DNA from: Methylophaga thalassica MP
GTDB lineage: Bacteria > Pseudomonadota > Gammaproteobacteria > Nitrosococcales > Methylophagaceae
Length of the DNA stretch: 64,000 bases
Assembly: GCF_000214595.1 (NCBI RefSeq)
Contig: NZ_AFIG01000001.1
Span: 124,001-188,000, forward strand
Direction: 5' to 3'
The position numbers and the translations under genes were made by a program. Positions 49,171 to 58,099 of the stretch are shown here, piece after piece. Every line of letters begins with the position of its first letter. The stretch's first letter is position 1. The notes below the pieces were generated by a model that was given only the letters and a program-made list of their open reading frames with translations, had not been told where the DNA came from and made no database searches.

Positions 49171-50403
49171 ATGTTTAAATCTTTCTTTCCCAACTCTCCC
49201 TGGTTTTGGCCATCAGTTATTTTATGGTTAGCATTTTCCGCCTTTATTTGGGTGGCTTTTGGAGCAGATATATCTGCTGCTATTGGGTTACCAGTTAACC
49301 CGGATGCTGAACAAGTCATCGGCTTACGGCATTTTGTTACCAATGAGTTTTTAACCTTTTACCTATTCTATTTTGTCTCTGTAGCTATCTTTGCTGCATT
49401 TTGGTTTATCAAGGCACCAAGTCGCTGGCAATGGTGGTCGGTCATTGGTTCAGCGGTCATTTTCTTTTCGACTTATTATTCTGTTCAGGTATCGGTGGCG
49501 ATAAATAATTGGCGTCGACCGTTTTTTGATGCGGTACAAAATGCCTTATCACCCACGGGAGGTGTTTCAGTCGATCAGTTATATGACTTGATTGCCATTT
49601 TCGCGGAAATCGCCTTTTTAGCGGTATTCATTTTTGTGATGACCCGTTTTTTAGTCAGCCATTATATTTTCCGCTGGCGCACCGCCATGAATGACTACTA
49701 CACAGAGCAATGGGGGAAGGTGCGTCATATTGAAGGTGCTTCGCAACGGGTTCAGGAAGACACCATGCGTTTCGCAACGATTATGGAGAATCTGGGCGTC
49801 GCATTGATTGATGCCCTGATGACATTATTCGCGTTTTTACCCGTGCTTTGGTCATTATCGCAGTATGTAAAAGAGTTACCTTTAGTCGGTGAAATCGCCT
49901 ATCCCTTATTTGTCGCCGCTATTGTCTGGTCGATCTTCGGCACAGGCTTATTAGCACTGGTTGGTATCAAATTACCCGGCTTAGAATTCAAAAATCAGCG
50001 TGTAGAAGCCGCCTATCGTAAAGAACTGGTTTATGGTGAAGATGACCACCAACGTGCTCAACCGATGAGCTTGAGAGAACTGTTTGCCGATGTGCGTAAA
50101 AACTATTTCACGTTGTACATTCACTATATGTACTTCAATGTGGCCCGCAGCATGTACTTGCAGGCAGATAATATTTTTGCCTATGTAATATTAGTGCCTA
50201 CGATCGCTGCCGGAGCCATTACTTTTGGTATCTTGCAGCAGATTTTAACGGCATTCAGTCAGGTCAGTTCATCATTCCAGTATTTAGTGAACTCATGGAC
50301 GACTATCGTTGAACTATTGTCGGTTTATAAACGTTTAAAATCGTTTGAAGCGTCGATAAACAATGAACCGTTACCAGAAATTGATCAGCAGGTGACATCG
50401 TAA
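49171..50403 (+). CDS. SbmA/BacA-like peptide transporter
   Basis: Inner-membrane protein of 410 residues in the SbmA/BacA family, which imports proline-rich and other peptide antibiotics using the proton gradient. Visible family features are the N-terminal FKSFFPNSPWFWPSV, the SVQVSVAINNWRRPFFDAVQNAL stretch and EGASQRVQEDTMRFATIME, and about seven to eight membrane helices without an ATPase domain. I use ATG 49171; upstream in-frame codons to 49120 are not family-like. It is monocistronic and followed by a strong terminator. Confidence 0.88.
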   Translation: MFKSFFPNSPWFWPSVILWLAFSAFIWVAFGADISAAIGLPVNPDAEQVIGLRHFVTNEFLTFYLFYFVSVAIFAAFWFIKAPSRWQWWSVIGSAVIFFSTYYSVQVSVAINNWRRPFFDAVQNALSPTGGVSVDQLYDLIAIFAEIAFLAVFIFVMTRFLVSHYIFRWRTAMNDYYTEQWGKVRHIEGASQRVQEDTMRFATIMENLGVALIDALMTLFAFLPVLWSLSQYVKELPLVGEIAYPLFVAAIVWSIFGTGLLALVGIKLPGLEFKNQRVEAAYRKELVYGEDDHQRAQPMSLRELFADVRKNYFTLYIHYMYFNVARSMYLQADNIFAYVILVPTIAAGAITFGILQQILTAFSQVSSSFQYLVNSWTTIVELLSVYKRLKSFEASINNEPLPEIDQQVTS

Positions 50404-50465
50404 ATCACGTCGAGATGGAATGGCGTCGTTTAAAAGGTCCTATCAACGTCACAGCTTGAAACAAA

Positions 50466-50498
50466 AAAATAACCCCGATACAAGATCGGGGTTATTTA
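50466..50498. terminator. Strong bidirectional terminator
   Basis: A perfect 12-bp stem AATAACCCCGAT / ATCGGGGTTATT with loop ACAAG, preceded by A-run and followed by T-rich sequence. It ends the rightward SbmA-like gene and the leftward eut-amt operon. Confidence 0.9.
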
Positions 50499-50532
50499 TT
50501 CATCACATGACTAGGTCATGTTTCAGTCTGAC

Positions 50533-50700
50533 TTACTTTTCGATTTTCTCAAATGCTTCATTTTCATGTTTAGCGATTGAGGCAATCAGCGCAACAACAA
50601 TGGCTGCAGCACAGATAGTGAATAAACCTAAAGCAATTGGATTATCAGCAAAAGTAAAGTAAGCCCCTACATTTTCCCATGAACTAATTGATGTTCCCAT
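50533..50700 (-). CDS. 55-residue single-helix membrane protein following the ammonium transporter gene
   Basis: A short gene not noticeable by length alone. ATG 50700 lies 2 bases after the amt stop, and the ribosome-binding site CCAGGAG sits at the very end of amt. The product has a polar N-terminus (GTSISSWENVGAYFTFADNP), one hydrophobic helix at about residues 21-43 and a charged C-terminal tail of Lys and Glu (KHENEAFEKIEK). Codon use looks like its neighbours. I do not recognise the family. Spacing and orientation suggest translational coupling and a role with the transporter, perhaps as an accessory subunit. Confidence 0.72.
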   Translation of the reverse strand: MGTSISSWENVGAYFTFADNPIALGLFTICAAAIVVALIASIAKHENEAFEKIEK

Positions 50701-50702
50701 AA

Positions 50703-52070
50703 TTACACTCCTGGTTCTGGATTAGCCAATTTATTTGGCACGTCACTTGATGTTATTGCTGGTACGCCATTCGCTTCTGGATATGGTTTAGCAATGATTT
50801 CTACTTCATCTAAGCCCAGCTCTTCAGCTGCTTTAGGTACACGTAATGCATTAGCTTTTTTCAGTACCCAAGAGATCGCATAACCTGGGATGAAGCCAAC
50901 TGCAGCCATTACGATGGCACCAATGGTTTGACCGACAAAACTGATAGGTGGCAAATCACCCACATTCGGCATGCCATAAGCAAATACGCCCACTAAGAAC
51001 ACAGCCCACACACCGGTGAAGCCATGAACTGCTACAGCACCTACTGCATCATCAATACCAAAGTTTTCAACGATTTTCGCGACTTTAACTGCCATGATAC
51101 CGGTCACTACAGCAATGATGAACGCTAATTCAGGATCATAAAGATCTAAACCAGCTGCTACTGAGATGATACCGACCAGACCACCAGACATTGTCCAGAA
51201 TGGGTCACGGCTAGCCATGTAACAACCAAGTACACCACCCGCAAAGCCCATCAGCGTATTGAATGCAAACGCAGATAAGTTAGTTGGGTTGTTATAAATA
51301 ATTGTCCAGCCTGTTTCGCCACCGTTGAAAATGATACAGCCACCCAGGAATCCGAAGAAACCAAAGATAATCATCATCAGACCGATTAATGTCATCGGTA
51401 AGCTATGTGGTGCGATAGTTTGAGCCACACCGTTGATGAATTTACCCACACGTGGACCTAAGTTAATCAGTACACCCAATGTGAAGAAACCAGCGACAGC
51501 GTGAACCACACCTGATGCGCCAACATCGTGATAGCCCAACTTCGTCAGTAACCAACCATCTGGATGCCAACCCCAGGCACCGGCCAGAATCCAGACCACG
51601 CTACCCAGGAATACAGTCAGAATCAAAAACGCACTGACACGAATCCGTTCGATAACGGCACCGGACAAGATCGAACCGGTTGTGGCACCGAACATGGCAA
51701 ACGCTGCCCAGAAAATACCTGTGCCCATATCGGTAACATCAGGTCCCATGCTTTTCGCCCAAGGTAATGCACCTGCAGCATCAATTGGAATAAAGCCGTT
51801 CGGGAAAGCGTTATAAATCCACCAGCCAAACAAATAAAACGTGGGAATAATGACCGCTAAAGCGAGAATATTTTTAATACCTGCCGCTAAAGCATTTTTA
51901 CTACGTGAAGCCCCCATTTCGTAGGCCAAGAAACCAGCATGAATCATGATCATAATGGCGGTACACCACCAATAGAACACTTCGACATTCATAGACTGAT
52001 GCATTTGAAAAACCGCTTGCTGAGCATCGAGTGCCGCTTGCAAGGATTCTAGCGTTGGCGCATTGTCCAT
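50703..52070 (-). CDS. amt: Ammonium transporter (Amt family) in the ethanolamine operon
   Basis: Channel-like transporter of 455 residues with 11 predicted helices. The pore twin histidines are present at His190 (GVVHAVAGF) and His349 (AVHGFTG), and the Asp at 182 matches the conserved binding-site Asp of AmtB. The helix with GAVIERIRVSAFLI is typical. There is no cleavable signal peptide, and the N-terminal 30 residues are unusual in length and polarity. It lies 55 bases after eutC on the same strand. Likely work: recapture of ammonium released by EutBC, or transport of a related amine; no ethanolamine permease is visible nearby. Confidence 0.9.
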   Translation of the reverse strand: MDNAPTLESLQAALDAQQAVFQMHQSMNVEVFYWWCTAIMIMIHAGFLAYEMGASRSKNALAAGIKNILALAVIIPTFYLFGWWIYNAFPNGFIPIDAAGALPWAKSMGPDVTDMGTGIFWAAFAMFGATTGSILSGAVIERIRVSAFLILTVFLGSVVWILAGAWGWHPDGWLLTKLGYHDVGASGVVHAVAGFFTLGVLINLGPRVGKFINGVAQTIAPHSLPMTLIGLMMIIFGFFGFLGGCIIFNGGETGWTIIYNNPTNLSAFAFNTLMGFAGGVLGCYMASRDPFWTMSGGLVGIISVAAGLDLYDPELAFIIAVVTGIMAVKVAKIVENFGIDDAVGAVAVHGFTGVWAVFLVGVFAYGMPNVGDLPPISFVGQTIGAIVMAAVGFIPGYAISWVLKKANALRVPKAAEELGLDEVEIIAKPYPEANGVPAITSSDVPNKLANPEPGV

Positions 52071-52125
52071 CTTACTATCCTCTTATTAGTTAACATTAAT
52101 ACACATCCACCTTTATTGGTTGGCG

Positions 52126-52995
52126 CTACTTATCCAGCAAAAAGCTGGTTTGAACGGCGTTGCTATCAATAATCTTATCGGTAGAGCGATCCTTGATAGC
52201 AACGCCAGAACACTGGAGTCTGCGGGCCTCAGTCAGCAAATAAAGGCTTTTCTGAGCCGCAGCAAAATAAGAAAGTCCCGCCTTTCTTACATTGGAAATA
52301 CAGTTACGTTTGTCATCGGTCAGGCCACGTTTCGCCGCCCAGGTCAGATACAGACCCAAACTATCGGGTGAACTTAATCCCGGACGTTCGCCAATCAGTA
52401 CTAACACCGCTTTGGCATTTAAGGCTTCACAGACATCATCACCCACGGCAACACGACCTTGTTCGACCAATACGATGGGGGCTAGTGAGTAAGCGTTTTC
52501 ACTGCCTTGCATGGCTTGCACTAAGGTTTCAATAAACACCACAGCGTTTTCTTTAATAGCGGTGGCGGATAAACCATCGGCAATCACAATGGCTAAATCG
52601 TAGGGTTCTATGGCTTTGTGTGGTTTAAGTGCCGCAAGACTGGCTTCATCAAGCTGTCTGCCCCAGTCCGGACGTTGCAAATAAGTCATTCGATCCGTTG
52701 CCAGACTGTGCAGTACCAGAGGTGTTTCGGTGTTTAATACGGGGTATTTTTCAGCCAAGGCGACTAAGTCTTGCTGTAAGCCGGCAAAATCCAGCTCGGT
52801 ATGCACGGCATCACGTGCCTGGGCATGAGCTAATTGAAATTCGAGAGATTCACGGGTTGGTGTACTGACACCAGCACGACCCAAGCCAATACGGGCATCC
52901 GTAAACTCACGCAGACGACGCCAAGGATTATCCGTGACAACAGCATCATCCGTTTTTTTTCTGATAGGCGTGAGTCGTTCGGTCTTAACCATCAT
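52126..52995 (-). CDS. eutC: Ethanolamine ammonia-lyase small subunit
   Basis: With EutB forms the adenosylcobalamin-dependent lyase that turns ethanolamine into acetaldehyde and ammonia. The 289-residue product has FTDARIGLGRAGVSTPTRESLEFQLAHAQARDAVH, LAIVIADGLSATAIKENA, LVLIGERPGLSSPDSLGLYLTW and CISNVRKAGLSYFAAA. It overlaps the eutB end by 11 bases. An in-frame second ATG at 52992 is an equal start. Confidence 0.96.
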   Translation of the reverse strand: MMVKTERLTPIRKKTDDAVVTDNPWRRLREFTDARIGLGRAGVSTPTRESLEFQLAHAQARDAVHTELDFAGLQQDLVALAEKYPVLNTETPLVLHSLATDRMTYLQRPDWGRQLDEASLAALKPHKAIEPYDLAIVIADGLSATAIKENAVVFIETLVQAMQGSENAYSLAPIVLVEQGRVAVGDDVCEALNAKAVLVLIGERPGLSSPDSLGLYLTWAAKRGLTDDKRNCISNVRKAGLSYFAAAQKSLYLLTEARRLQCSGVAIKDRSTDKIIDSNAVQTSFLLDK

Positions 52996-54397
52996 TGGTT
53001 CCTGTGGCTAAGCCCCTGAGGGTGCCAGCAAAGGCCGGCGGTAACTGATTTGATAACTTGGCATGACTGGCATCGGTCATGATCTGCATTTTTTCCAGCC
53101 ACTTTTCGAACTCAGGTGAAGCACCTAAACCTAAGACCCGGCGCGCATATAGCGCATCATGGAATGAGGTGGTTTGGTAATTAAGCATGATGTCATCAGA
53201 GCCCGGAATGCCCATCACAAACGAACACCCTGCTGTCGCTAATAAAGTCAGCAGATTATCCATATCATTTTGATCGGCTTCGGCATGGTTGGTGTAGCAA
53301 ACATCACACCCCATTGGCAGCCCAAGTAACTTGGCACAGAAATGATCTTCCAGACCTGCACGGGTAATTTCTTTGCCATCAAACAGATATTCAGGGCCGA
53401 TAAAGCCAACTACTGTATTCACCAGTAAAGGATTAAATTTTCTGGCAACCGCATAGGCTCTTGCTTCACAGGTTTGTTGATCCAAACCGTGATGCGCATT
53501 GGCTGATAAGGCACTGCCCTGACCGGTTTCAAAATACATGACATTTTGACCGACCGTGCCTCGTTTCAAAGACAAGGCAGCTTGGTGTGCTTCAGCCAAG
53601 GTCGCTAAATTAAAACCAAAGCTGCTATTGGTTTTTTCTGTGCCACCAATAGATTGGAATACCAAGTCCACTGGTGCCCCGTTTTCAATACATTCAATCG
53701 TGTTAGTGACATGCGTTAACACACAGGATTGAGTAGGAATTTCATAGAGTGAAATCACTTCATCCATCAACTGCATCAGGCGAGTTGCCTGAGCCACATT
53801 GTCTGTCGCGGGATTAATGCCGATAACGGCATCACCGGCACCATACAACAGACCATCGAGAATACTGGCCGCAATACCATTAACGTCATCGGTAGGATGA
53901 TTCGGTTGTAAGCGTGTTGATAAGCGTTTGGGTAAACCAATCGTATTTCTGAATGCACTTACTACCCGGCACTTCTGTGCCACCAGAATCAAATCCTGGT
54001 TACGCATGATTTTAGAAACGGCGGCGGCCATCTCAGGCGTTACACCGGCGCGTATCTGACTCAGCATTTCACTGCTGGCTTTGTCTGATAATAACCAGTT
54101 ACGGAAATCACCTACTGTCATATGTGAAATGGGTTCAAACGCATTCACATCATGTTCATCAATAATCAGTCGTGTGACTTCATCTTCTTCATAAGGCACG
54201 AGGACTTCATTCAGAAATGTTTTAAGAGGCACTTCAGACAACAATAATTGCGCGACAGCACGTTGTTCTGCACTTTCAGCAATGACACCCGCCAGTCGAT
54301 CGCCCGAACGTGCAGGCGTGGCTTTTGCCATCAGATCGGCTAAGTCAGCGAACTGATAGGTCTTGGTGCCTAATTGGTAACGATATGTCTGTGTCAT
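52985..54397 (-). CDS. eutB: Ethanolamine ammonia-lyase large subunit
   Basis: Catalytic subunit, 470 residues, close to the usual length. Typical regions include NTIGLPKRLSTRLQPNHPTDD, GLLYGAGDAVIGINPATDN, VFQSIGGTEKTNSSFGFNLATLAEA, MYFETGQGSALSANAHHGLDQQTCEARAYA and VGFIGPEYLFDG. No microcompartment shell, EutE or EutA genes are present, so this is the short catabolic or nitrogen-scavenging type. It is first in the eutB-eutC-amt-small gene unit, divergent from a EutR-like activator. It needs adenosylcobalamin, for which cbiZ in this window may supply precursor. Confidence 0.97.
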   Translation of the reverse strand: MTQTYRYQLGTKTYQFADLADLMAKATPARSGDRLAGVIAESAEQRAVAQLLLSEVPLKTFLNEVLVPYEEDEVTRLIIDEHDVNAFEPISHMTVGDFRNWLLSDKASSEMLSQIRAGVTPEMAAAVSKIMRNQDLILVAQKCRVVSAFRNTIGLPKRLSTRLQPNHPTDDVNGIAASILDGLLYGAGDAVIGINPATDNVAQATRLMQLMDEVISLYEIPTQSCVLTHVTNTIECIENGAPVDLVFQSIGGTEKTNSSFGFNLATLAEAHQAALSLKRGTVGQNVMYFETGQGSALSANAHHGLDQQTCEARAYAVARKFNPLLVNTVVGFIGPEYLFDGKEITRAGLEDHFCAKLLGLPMGCDVCYTNHAEADQNDMDNLLTLLATAGCSFVMGIPGSDDIMLNYQTTSFHDALYARRVLGLGASPEFEKWLEKMQIMTDASHAKLSNQLPPAFAGTLRGLATGTNDG

Positions 54398-54576
54398 AAA
54401 CTGCTTTATTTCCGATTACTTGGAATAAATTTTGCCTTTAAGTAAACAAAGTTTCCTAAAATGAACTTGCGAGATTTATACCGGGTGACTATCGAAAATT
54501 GGCAAAAGTTTTTTGGGTTGTTATTCAGCAACTTATTGAAACAAATTGCATAATGAAAATGAAACAAGGGGAGCAA

Positions 54577-55545
54577 ATGAAAGAAGAAAATATAAAATTT
54601 GCACCAAAACAGAGCAAAACCGCTACGCGTTGGTGCGTTCTGGAAGCAGAAGATGTGGATGAACAAGCACACAATTTAAAAGCCTGGCAGCAACAATTTG
54701 ATCAAATCAGCCTGGGGCAATTTTATGGGCGTATTGAAGAGGTCATGTTTGAGCATGTTCACGCTTTTCGAGAGCACACCAGTCGTGCCGTTCGTCAGCA
54801 GTGCAATGTCTGGCCGAACGCGATCTGGATGGGCTTTGCTGTGGATGAAAAGTCATGTCGCATCAACGGGCATCAGGTAGAAAAGAACCAGCTAATGATT
54901 CGTCCTGGCAATACCCAGTTTGAACTCATTACACCTGAAGACTTTGATATTTTTGGTGTGGTGGTGAATCAGGACAGTCTGCAACAGATCGCTGAAAAAC
55001 AAGGCATTCTGCTTGATACCAACGTATTCGACTCGCCACTAAGAGTGTGGGAGTCACATAAGCTCAATCAGCTGCGGCGAGTATTAAACGAGGTGATATC
55101 CCCCGTTCAAAGTGATATCGCCAGACAGATACATGAGGAAAACCTGATGATGGCAATGCTTGAAGTCTTACAACAAGATGGGCCGATAACAGAAAAGCCC
55201 AGTTTTAGTAAACGTCGTGCAGTCGTTGAAAAAGTGACGTCTTACCTCGATGCCAACCCAAGCAAACACGTGACGATTACCGAGCTCTGTGATCTGGCTC
55301 ATGTCAGCCGACGAACACTGCAATACAGTTTTGAAGATGTGCTGGATATCAGCCCAGTGAAATTTATTCGAATGGCTCGCTTAAATGCTGTCAGACGCCG
55401 CTTGCTTCAAGGTTTGCAGGAAGATGAAACCATTGCGATGGTGGCTCAGCACTGGGGCTTTACCCATGCCGGGCAATTCACTCACGATTACACCGAACTG
55501 TTTGGTGAGAATCCTTCCATCACCATTTCACGTCGTCATAATTAA
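54577..55545 (+). CDS. eutR: AraC-family activator resembling EutR
   Basis: Regulator of 322 residues. The N-terminal ligand domain resembles EutR in segments such as LKAWQQQFDQISLGQFYGRIEEVMFE and RQQCNVWPNAIWMGFAVDE; the C-terminal AraC DNA-binding domain (about 220-318) has CDLAHVSRRTLQYSFEDVLDISPVKFIRMARLNAVRRRLL. I choose ATG 54577, which follows AAGGGGAG; earlier in-frame ATGs lack a site. It is divergent from eutBC-amt with a 179-bp control region, so it should activate that operon when ethanolamine and B12 are present. Confidence 0.87.
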   Translation: MKEENIKFAPKQSKTATRWCVLEAEDVDEQAHNLKAWQQQFDQISLGQFYGRIEEVMFEHVHAFREHTSRAVRQQCNVWPNAIWMGFAVDEKSCRINGHQVEKNQLMIRPGNTQFELITPEDFDIFGVVVNQDSLQQIAEKQGILLDTNVFDSPLRVWESHKLNQLRRVLNEVISPVQSDIARQIHEENLMMAMLEVLQQDGPITEKPSFSKRRAVVEKVTSYLDANPSKHVTITELCDLAHVSRRTLQYSFEDVLDISPVKFIRMARLNAVRRRLLQGLQEDETIAMVAQHWGFTHAGQFTHDYTELFGENPSITISRRHN

Positions 55546-55589
55546 TTTGCCAGCCACGGATGGCTTTCTTACCAAACCAGTCTCATCTT

Positions 55590-56366
55590 TTACTCTTCAA
55601 AAATCCGACTTAACTCCTGCTGTACCGGCATTCCTTCCACGACCTGAATTTCACCGTCATTATCTTTATACACACTGGTTGGTGTCGCATGCATATGTAA
55701 CGCTTCCATCAAATGATTATTAGCCAAAACGCTATCGTTACCTTTAGATGCTTTTGCGTTGTCTACGGTTATACCGCCTTTGTTACTCAACTGGCGATGT
55801 TGCTGGAAAGCCTCCTCAGGTGAGTCAGATCCCATAATCGTAGCCGCAACAGCCAGGCTGTTTTCCTGCAGAATACCCACAAGAATATGACGAAATTGCA
55901 CCTTGCCTTCAGCAATGAAAGGATCCGCCATATCACGGAATTTATGACAGTAAGGACAAAAAGGATCAGTGAAAGTATAAACAATGCGTGGGGCATTTTT
56001 ATCACCATCCTGCACCCAGTCAGTCTGTTCTAATAGTTGCCAGAGTTTTTCATTCTGTGGTTTGGTGACCAGTTGGTAGATGGCGTCAGCACCCAGATTT
56101 TTACCCTCAGCATCAATCAAGTCGCCCACTACGGCGTAGCGTTTATCCGCCGTCACATAAATACTCATCGGTTCATCTTTATAGGTACCGATATAGCCGG
56201 TTAGCTCTGAAGGCGTCTCAAAGCTATCAATAATCGTCACGCCCTGCTTTTTGATAAATGACAGCACATCACCCTGCTTATCTGTAGCGCCAGAGTGAGT
56301 AAAAATGTACACACCACCCGCAACTACAATGATTGCCAACAACAAGCCGATAAGCATTTTTTTCAT
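55590..56366 (-). CDS. dsbG: Thiol:disulfide isomerase/chaperone DsbG
   Basis: Periplasmic DsbC/DsbG-family protein of 258 residues. An N-terminal membrane or signal helix (about 4-21) precedes a dimerisation domain; the thioredoxin domain carries CPYC at Cys137-Cys140, as in DsbG, and a cis-Pro in HATPTSVY. In E. coli DsbG protects single cysteines from sulfenylation. ATG 56366 is preferred; residues upstream to 56420 do not match the family. It lies after the pseudoazurin gene, separated by a terminator, and is probably expressed independently. Confidence 0.9.
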   Translation of the reverse strand: MKKMLIGLLLAIIVVAGGVYIFTHSGATDKQGDVLSFIKKQGVTIIDSFETPSELTGYIGTYKDEPMSIYVTADKRYAVVGDLIDAEGKNLGADAIYQLVTKPQNEKLWQLLEQTDWVQDGDKNAPRIVYTFTDPFCPYCHKFRDMADPFIAEGKVQFRHILVGILQENSLAVAATIMGSDSPEEAFQQHRQLSNKGGITVDNAKASKGNDSVLANNHLMEALHMHATPTSVYKDNDGEIQVVEGMPVQQELSRIFEE

Positions 56367-56467
56367 CAGAGATCCTAACCCGCGTTTGAGTGTCTTAATT
56401 ACGTGACTGTAAGTCAGCAAAAAAATGAATTAGTTTACCCGGCGCAGAACATTAACGCTCAGAATAC

Positions 56468-56495
56468 AAAAAGGCGCTCCATTGAGCGCCTTTTT
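56468..56495. terminator. Terminator downstream of the pseudoazurin-like gene
   Basis: Perfect 12-bp stem AAAAAGGCGCTC / GAGCGCCTTTTT with a CATT loop. It follows the minus-strand copper-protein gene by 30 bases. Confidence 0.9.
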
Positions 56496-56524
56496 CGAGA
56501 GAGACTTTCTAGAAGGTATGGTGA

Positions 56525-56941
56525 TTATTTAGACTCAGCTTTAATCACTTTATGAGCAATCATGCCAAGTCCACCGTGTAATTTGGTTGATTTCAATGTA
56601 TCCAGATTACTGGGTTTACCTACGACAACAGCACCGCCCATACCTAAACCGATATGAGGATCACATTGGTAAACATAAATACCTTCTTTAGTAAATTCTC
56701 GCGAGGTGTTCTGACCTATTTCAGACTTAAAGTCTTTGGCACCATCTGGCTGGAACATAAAGTGAACATTGTGGATGTCCATATTAGTCCAATAAACTGT
56801 ATCACCTGGATCGACATTGACGATCAGTGGATCAAACTTGGTTCCTTCTGCCTGAACAGTCACATCTTTAGCAAACACTAAACTACTGGAAAATAAGGTA
56901 GCCAGGGTTAAGACAGTAAGTGATTTTTTTAATATACTCAT
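56525..56941 (-). CDS. Pseudoazurin-like periplasmic blue copper protein
   Basis: Type-1 copper electron carrier of 138 residues with a signal peptide cleaved near Ala24. The copper ligands are visible: His57 in DIHNVHF, and Cys93, His96 and Met101 in YQCDPHIGLGM, with the +3 and +5 spacing of pseudoazurin. In methylotrophs such proteins can carry electrons from amine or methanol oxidation or to denitrification enzymes. No partner oxidase is adjacent, so its job here is unknown. It appears monocistronic. Confidence 0.88.
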   Translation of the reverse strand: MSILKKSLTVLTLATLFSSSLVFAKDVTVQAEGTKFDPLIVNVDPGDTVYWTNMDIHNVHFMFQPDGAKDFKSEIGQNTSREFTKEGIYVYQCDPHIGLGMGGAVVVGKPSNLDTLKSTKLHGGLGMIAHKVIKAESK

Positions 56942-57059
56942 TTTTTCTCCTTTTTATTATTAATTCCAAACACTACAGCGACAAACTCATAAGTACGGCA
57001 TGACAATGTCACTAATGGTTCAAGGAGATCATGTAAAGTTATGTAAAACACTGAGATCG

Positions 57060-58061
57060 TTAGTGCTCAGTCTGAGCCATTGTCCGAATTTTGTCGTTGG
57101 CTTCTTCAGTTCGATAAACCAGCTTACGCACCTCATCTGCTACCACTGCAAAGCCTCTACCCGCTTCACCTGCACGGGCTGCCTCAATCGCCGCGTTCAA
57201 AGCCAGCAAATTCGTCTGTTGGGTTATTTCGGTGATCACATCAGCGACGGTGAGGATTTCCGTCATACGGGTTTCTGCCCGCTGCATTTCTAAATTATGC
57301 AGCTCACGTGCACTGTGCTCATGGCTGATATTACGAATTGCACCAGCGGATTTGACGGCAATACCTTCTTCGTTACGTATGGTGGCAGCACGTTCACGAA
57401 ACCAGACATACTCACCAGAGGCCATTTTTAAACGGTATTCAGCCACATAGGGCGTACTACCTGTTTTATCGTTAATATGTTTGGTAAAGGCATCCAAGGT
57501 CACATCCATATCTTCCGGATGAATTGCTTTTAACCAACTGTCCCAACCATCTGGAAAGTCTTCCTGACGCTTATGCCCTAGTAATTGGCGGAATTGCTCT
57601 GACCAGATAATCACACTCTTTTCATCATCAGGATCGCCATTCACCAGGGTTAACATCCAGACGCCCTCTGTCAGTGCCGACTTTGCCAGATTGTTATCAT
57701 CCAACTCGCTCAACAGACGCCGATTTTCACTCTGCAAATGATCCATTTCTGAATAGACAGAAGACAGTGTCTGGTTCAACGAATCTGTTTGCTGGCGAAG
57801 CTCATTCAATTCTCGCTCAAACGCTTCGCGCTGTTGTGCCAAATGTTGTTGATGGGAGTGATTCAGTCGTTCGAGTTCCTCCTGATGCTCTTTTTGCAGG
57901 GATGACAGATAATCACCAATCCGTTCTATCGGAGCGCGTAAATAACCGTGCATCCAAATTGGCACACGGTTATATGGCGACTCAATCGTTTTATCGACGA
58001 CTGATAAAATTGACTCAGAGACATACTGTAAACGCCCAGTATTAAATAGCTTCCACCCCAT
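57060..58061 (-). CDS. Soluble PAS-domain methyl-accepting chemotaxis protein
   Basis: Short chemoreceptor of 333 residues with no membrane segment. An N-terminal helical region (1-60) leads to a long Glu/Gln coiled coil (about 60-125), then a PAS domain with PAC motif (about 130-250; [25 protein letters not shown]). The C-terminal 80 residues hold the hairpin tip that binds CheA/Che[37 protein letters not shown]. The usual long methylation helices are nearly absent, as in some cytosolic receptors. It lies 38 bases downstream of tdm on the same strand, suggesting a shared transcript and a link to methylated-amine metabolism. Confidence 0.85.
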   Translation of the reverse strand: MGWKLFNTGRLQYVSESILSVVDKTIESPYNRVPIWMHGYLRAPIERIGDYLSSLQKEHQEELERLNHSHQQHLAQQREAFERELNELRQQTDSLNQTLSSVYSEMDHLQSENRRLLSELDDNNLAKSALTEGVWMLTLVNGDPDDEKSVIIWSEQFRQLLGHKRQEDFPDGWDSWLKAIHPEDMDVTLDAFTKHINDKTGSTPYVAEYRLKMASGEYVWFRERAATIRNEEGIAVKSAGAIRNISHEHSARELHNLEMQRAETRMTEILTVADVITEITQQTNLLALNAAIEAARAGEAGRGFAVVADEVRKLVYRTEEANDKIRTMAQTEH

Positions 58062-58099
58062 ACAAGGTTTCCTTTTTTAAAGGTGATGAATACTGGAAG

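Noticed and set aside
50420-50662. 80-residue plus-strand frame after the SbmA-like gene
   Set aside because: It runs through the terminator hairpin and is antisense to the well-initiated 55-residue gene.
57050-57071. ACTGAG/CTCAGT hairpin at the chemoreceptor stop codon
   Set aside because: Only a 6-bp stem with a 10-base loop and a weak GTTTT tract; not enough to call a terminator.
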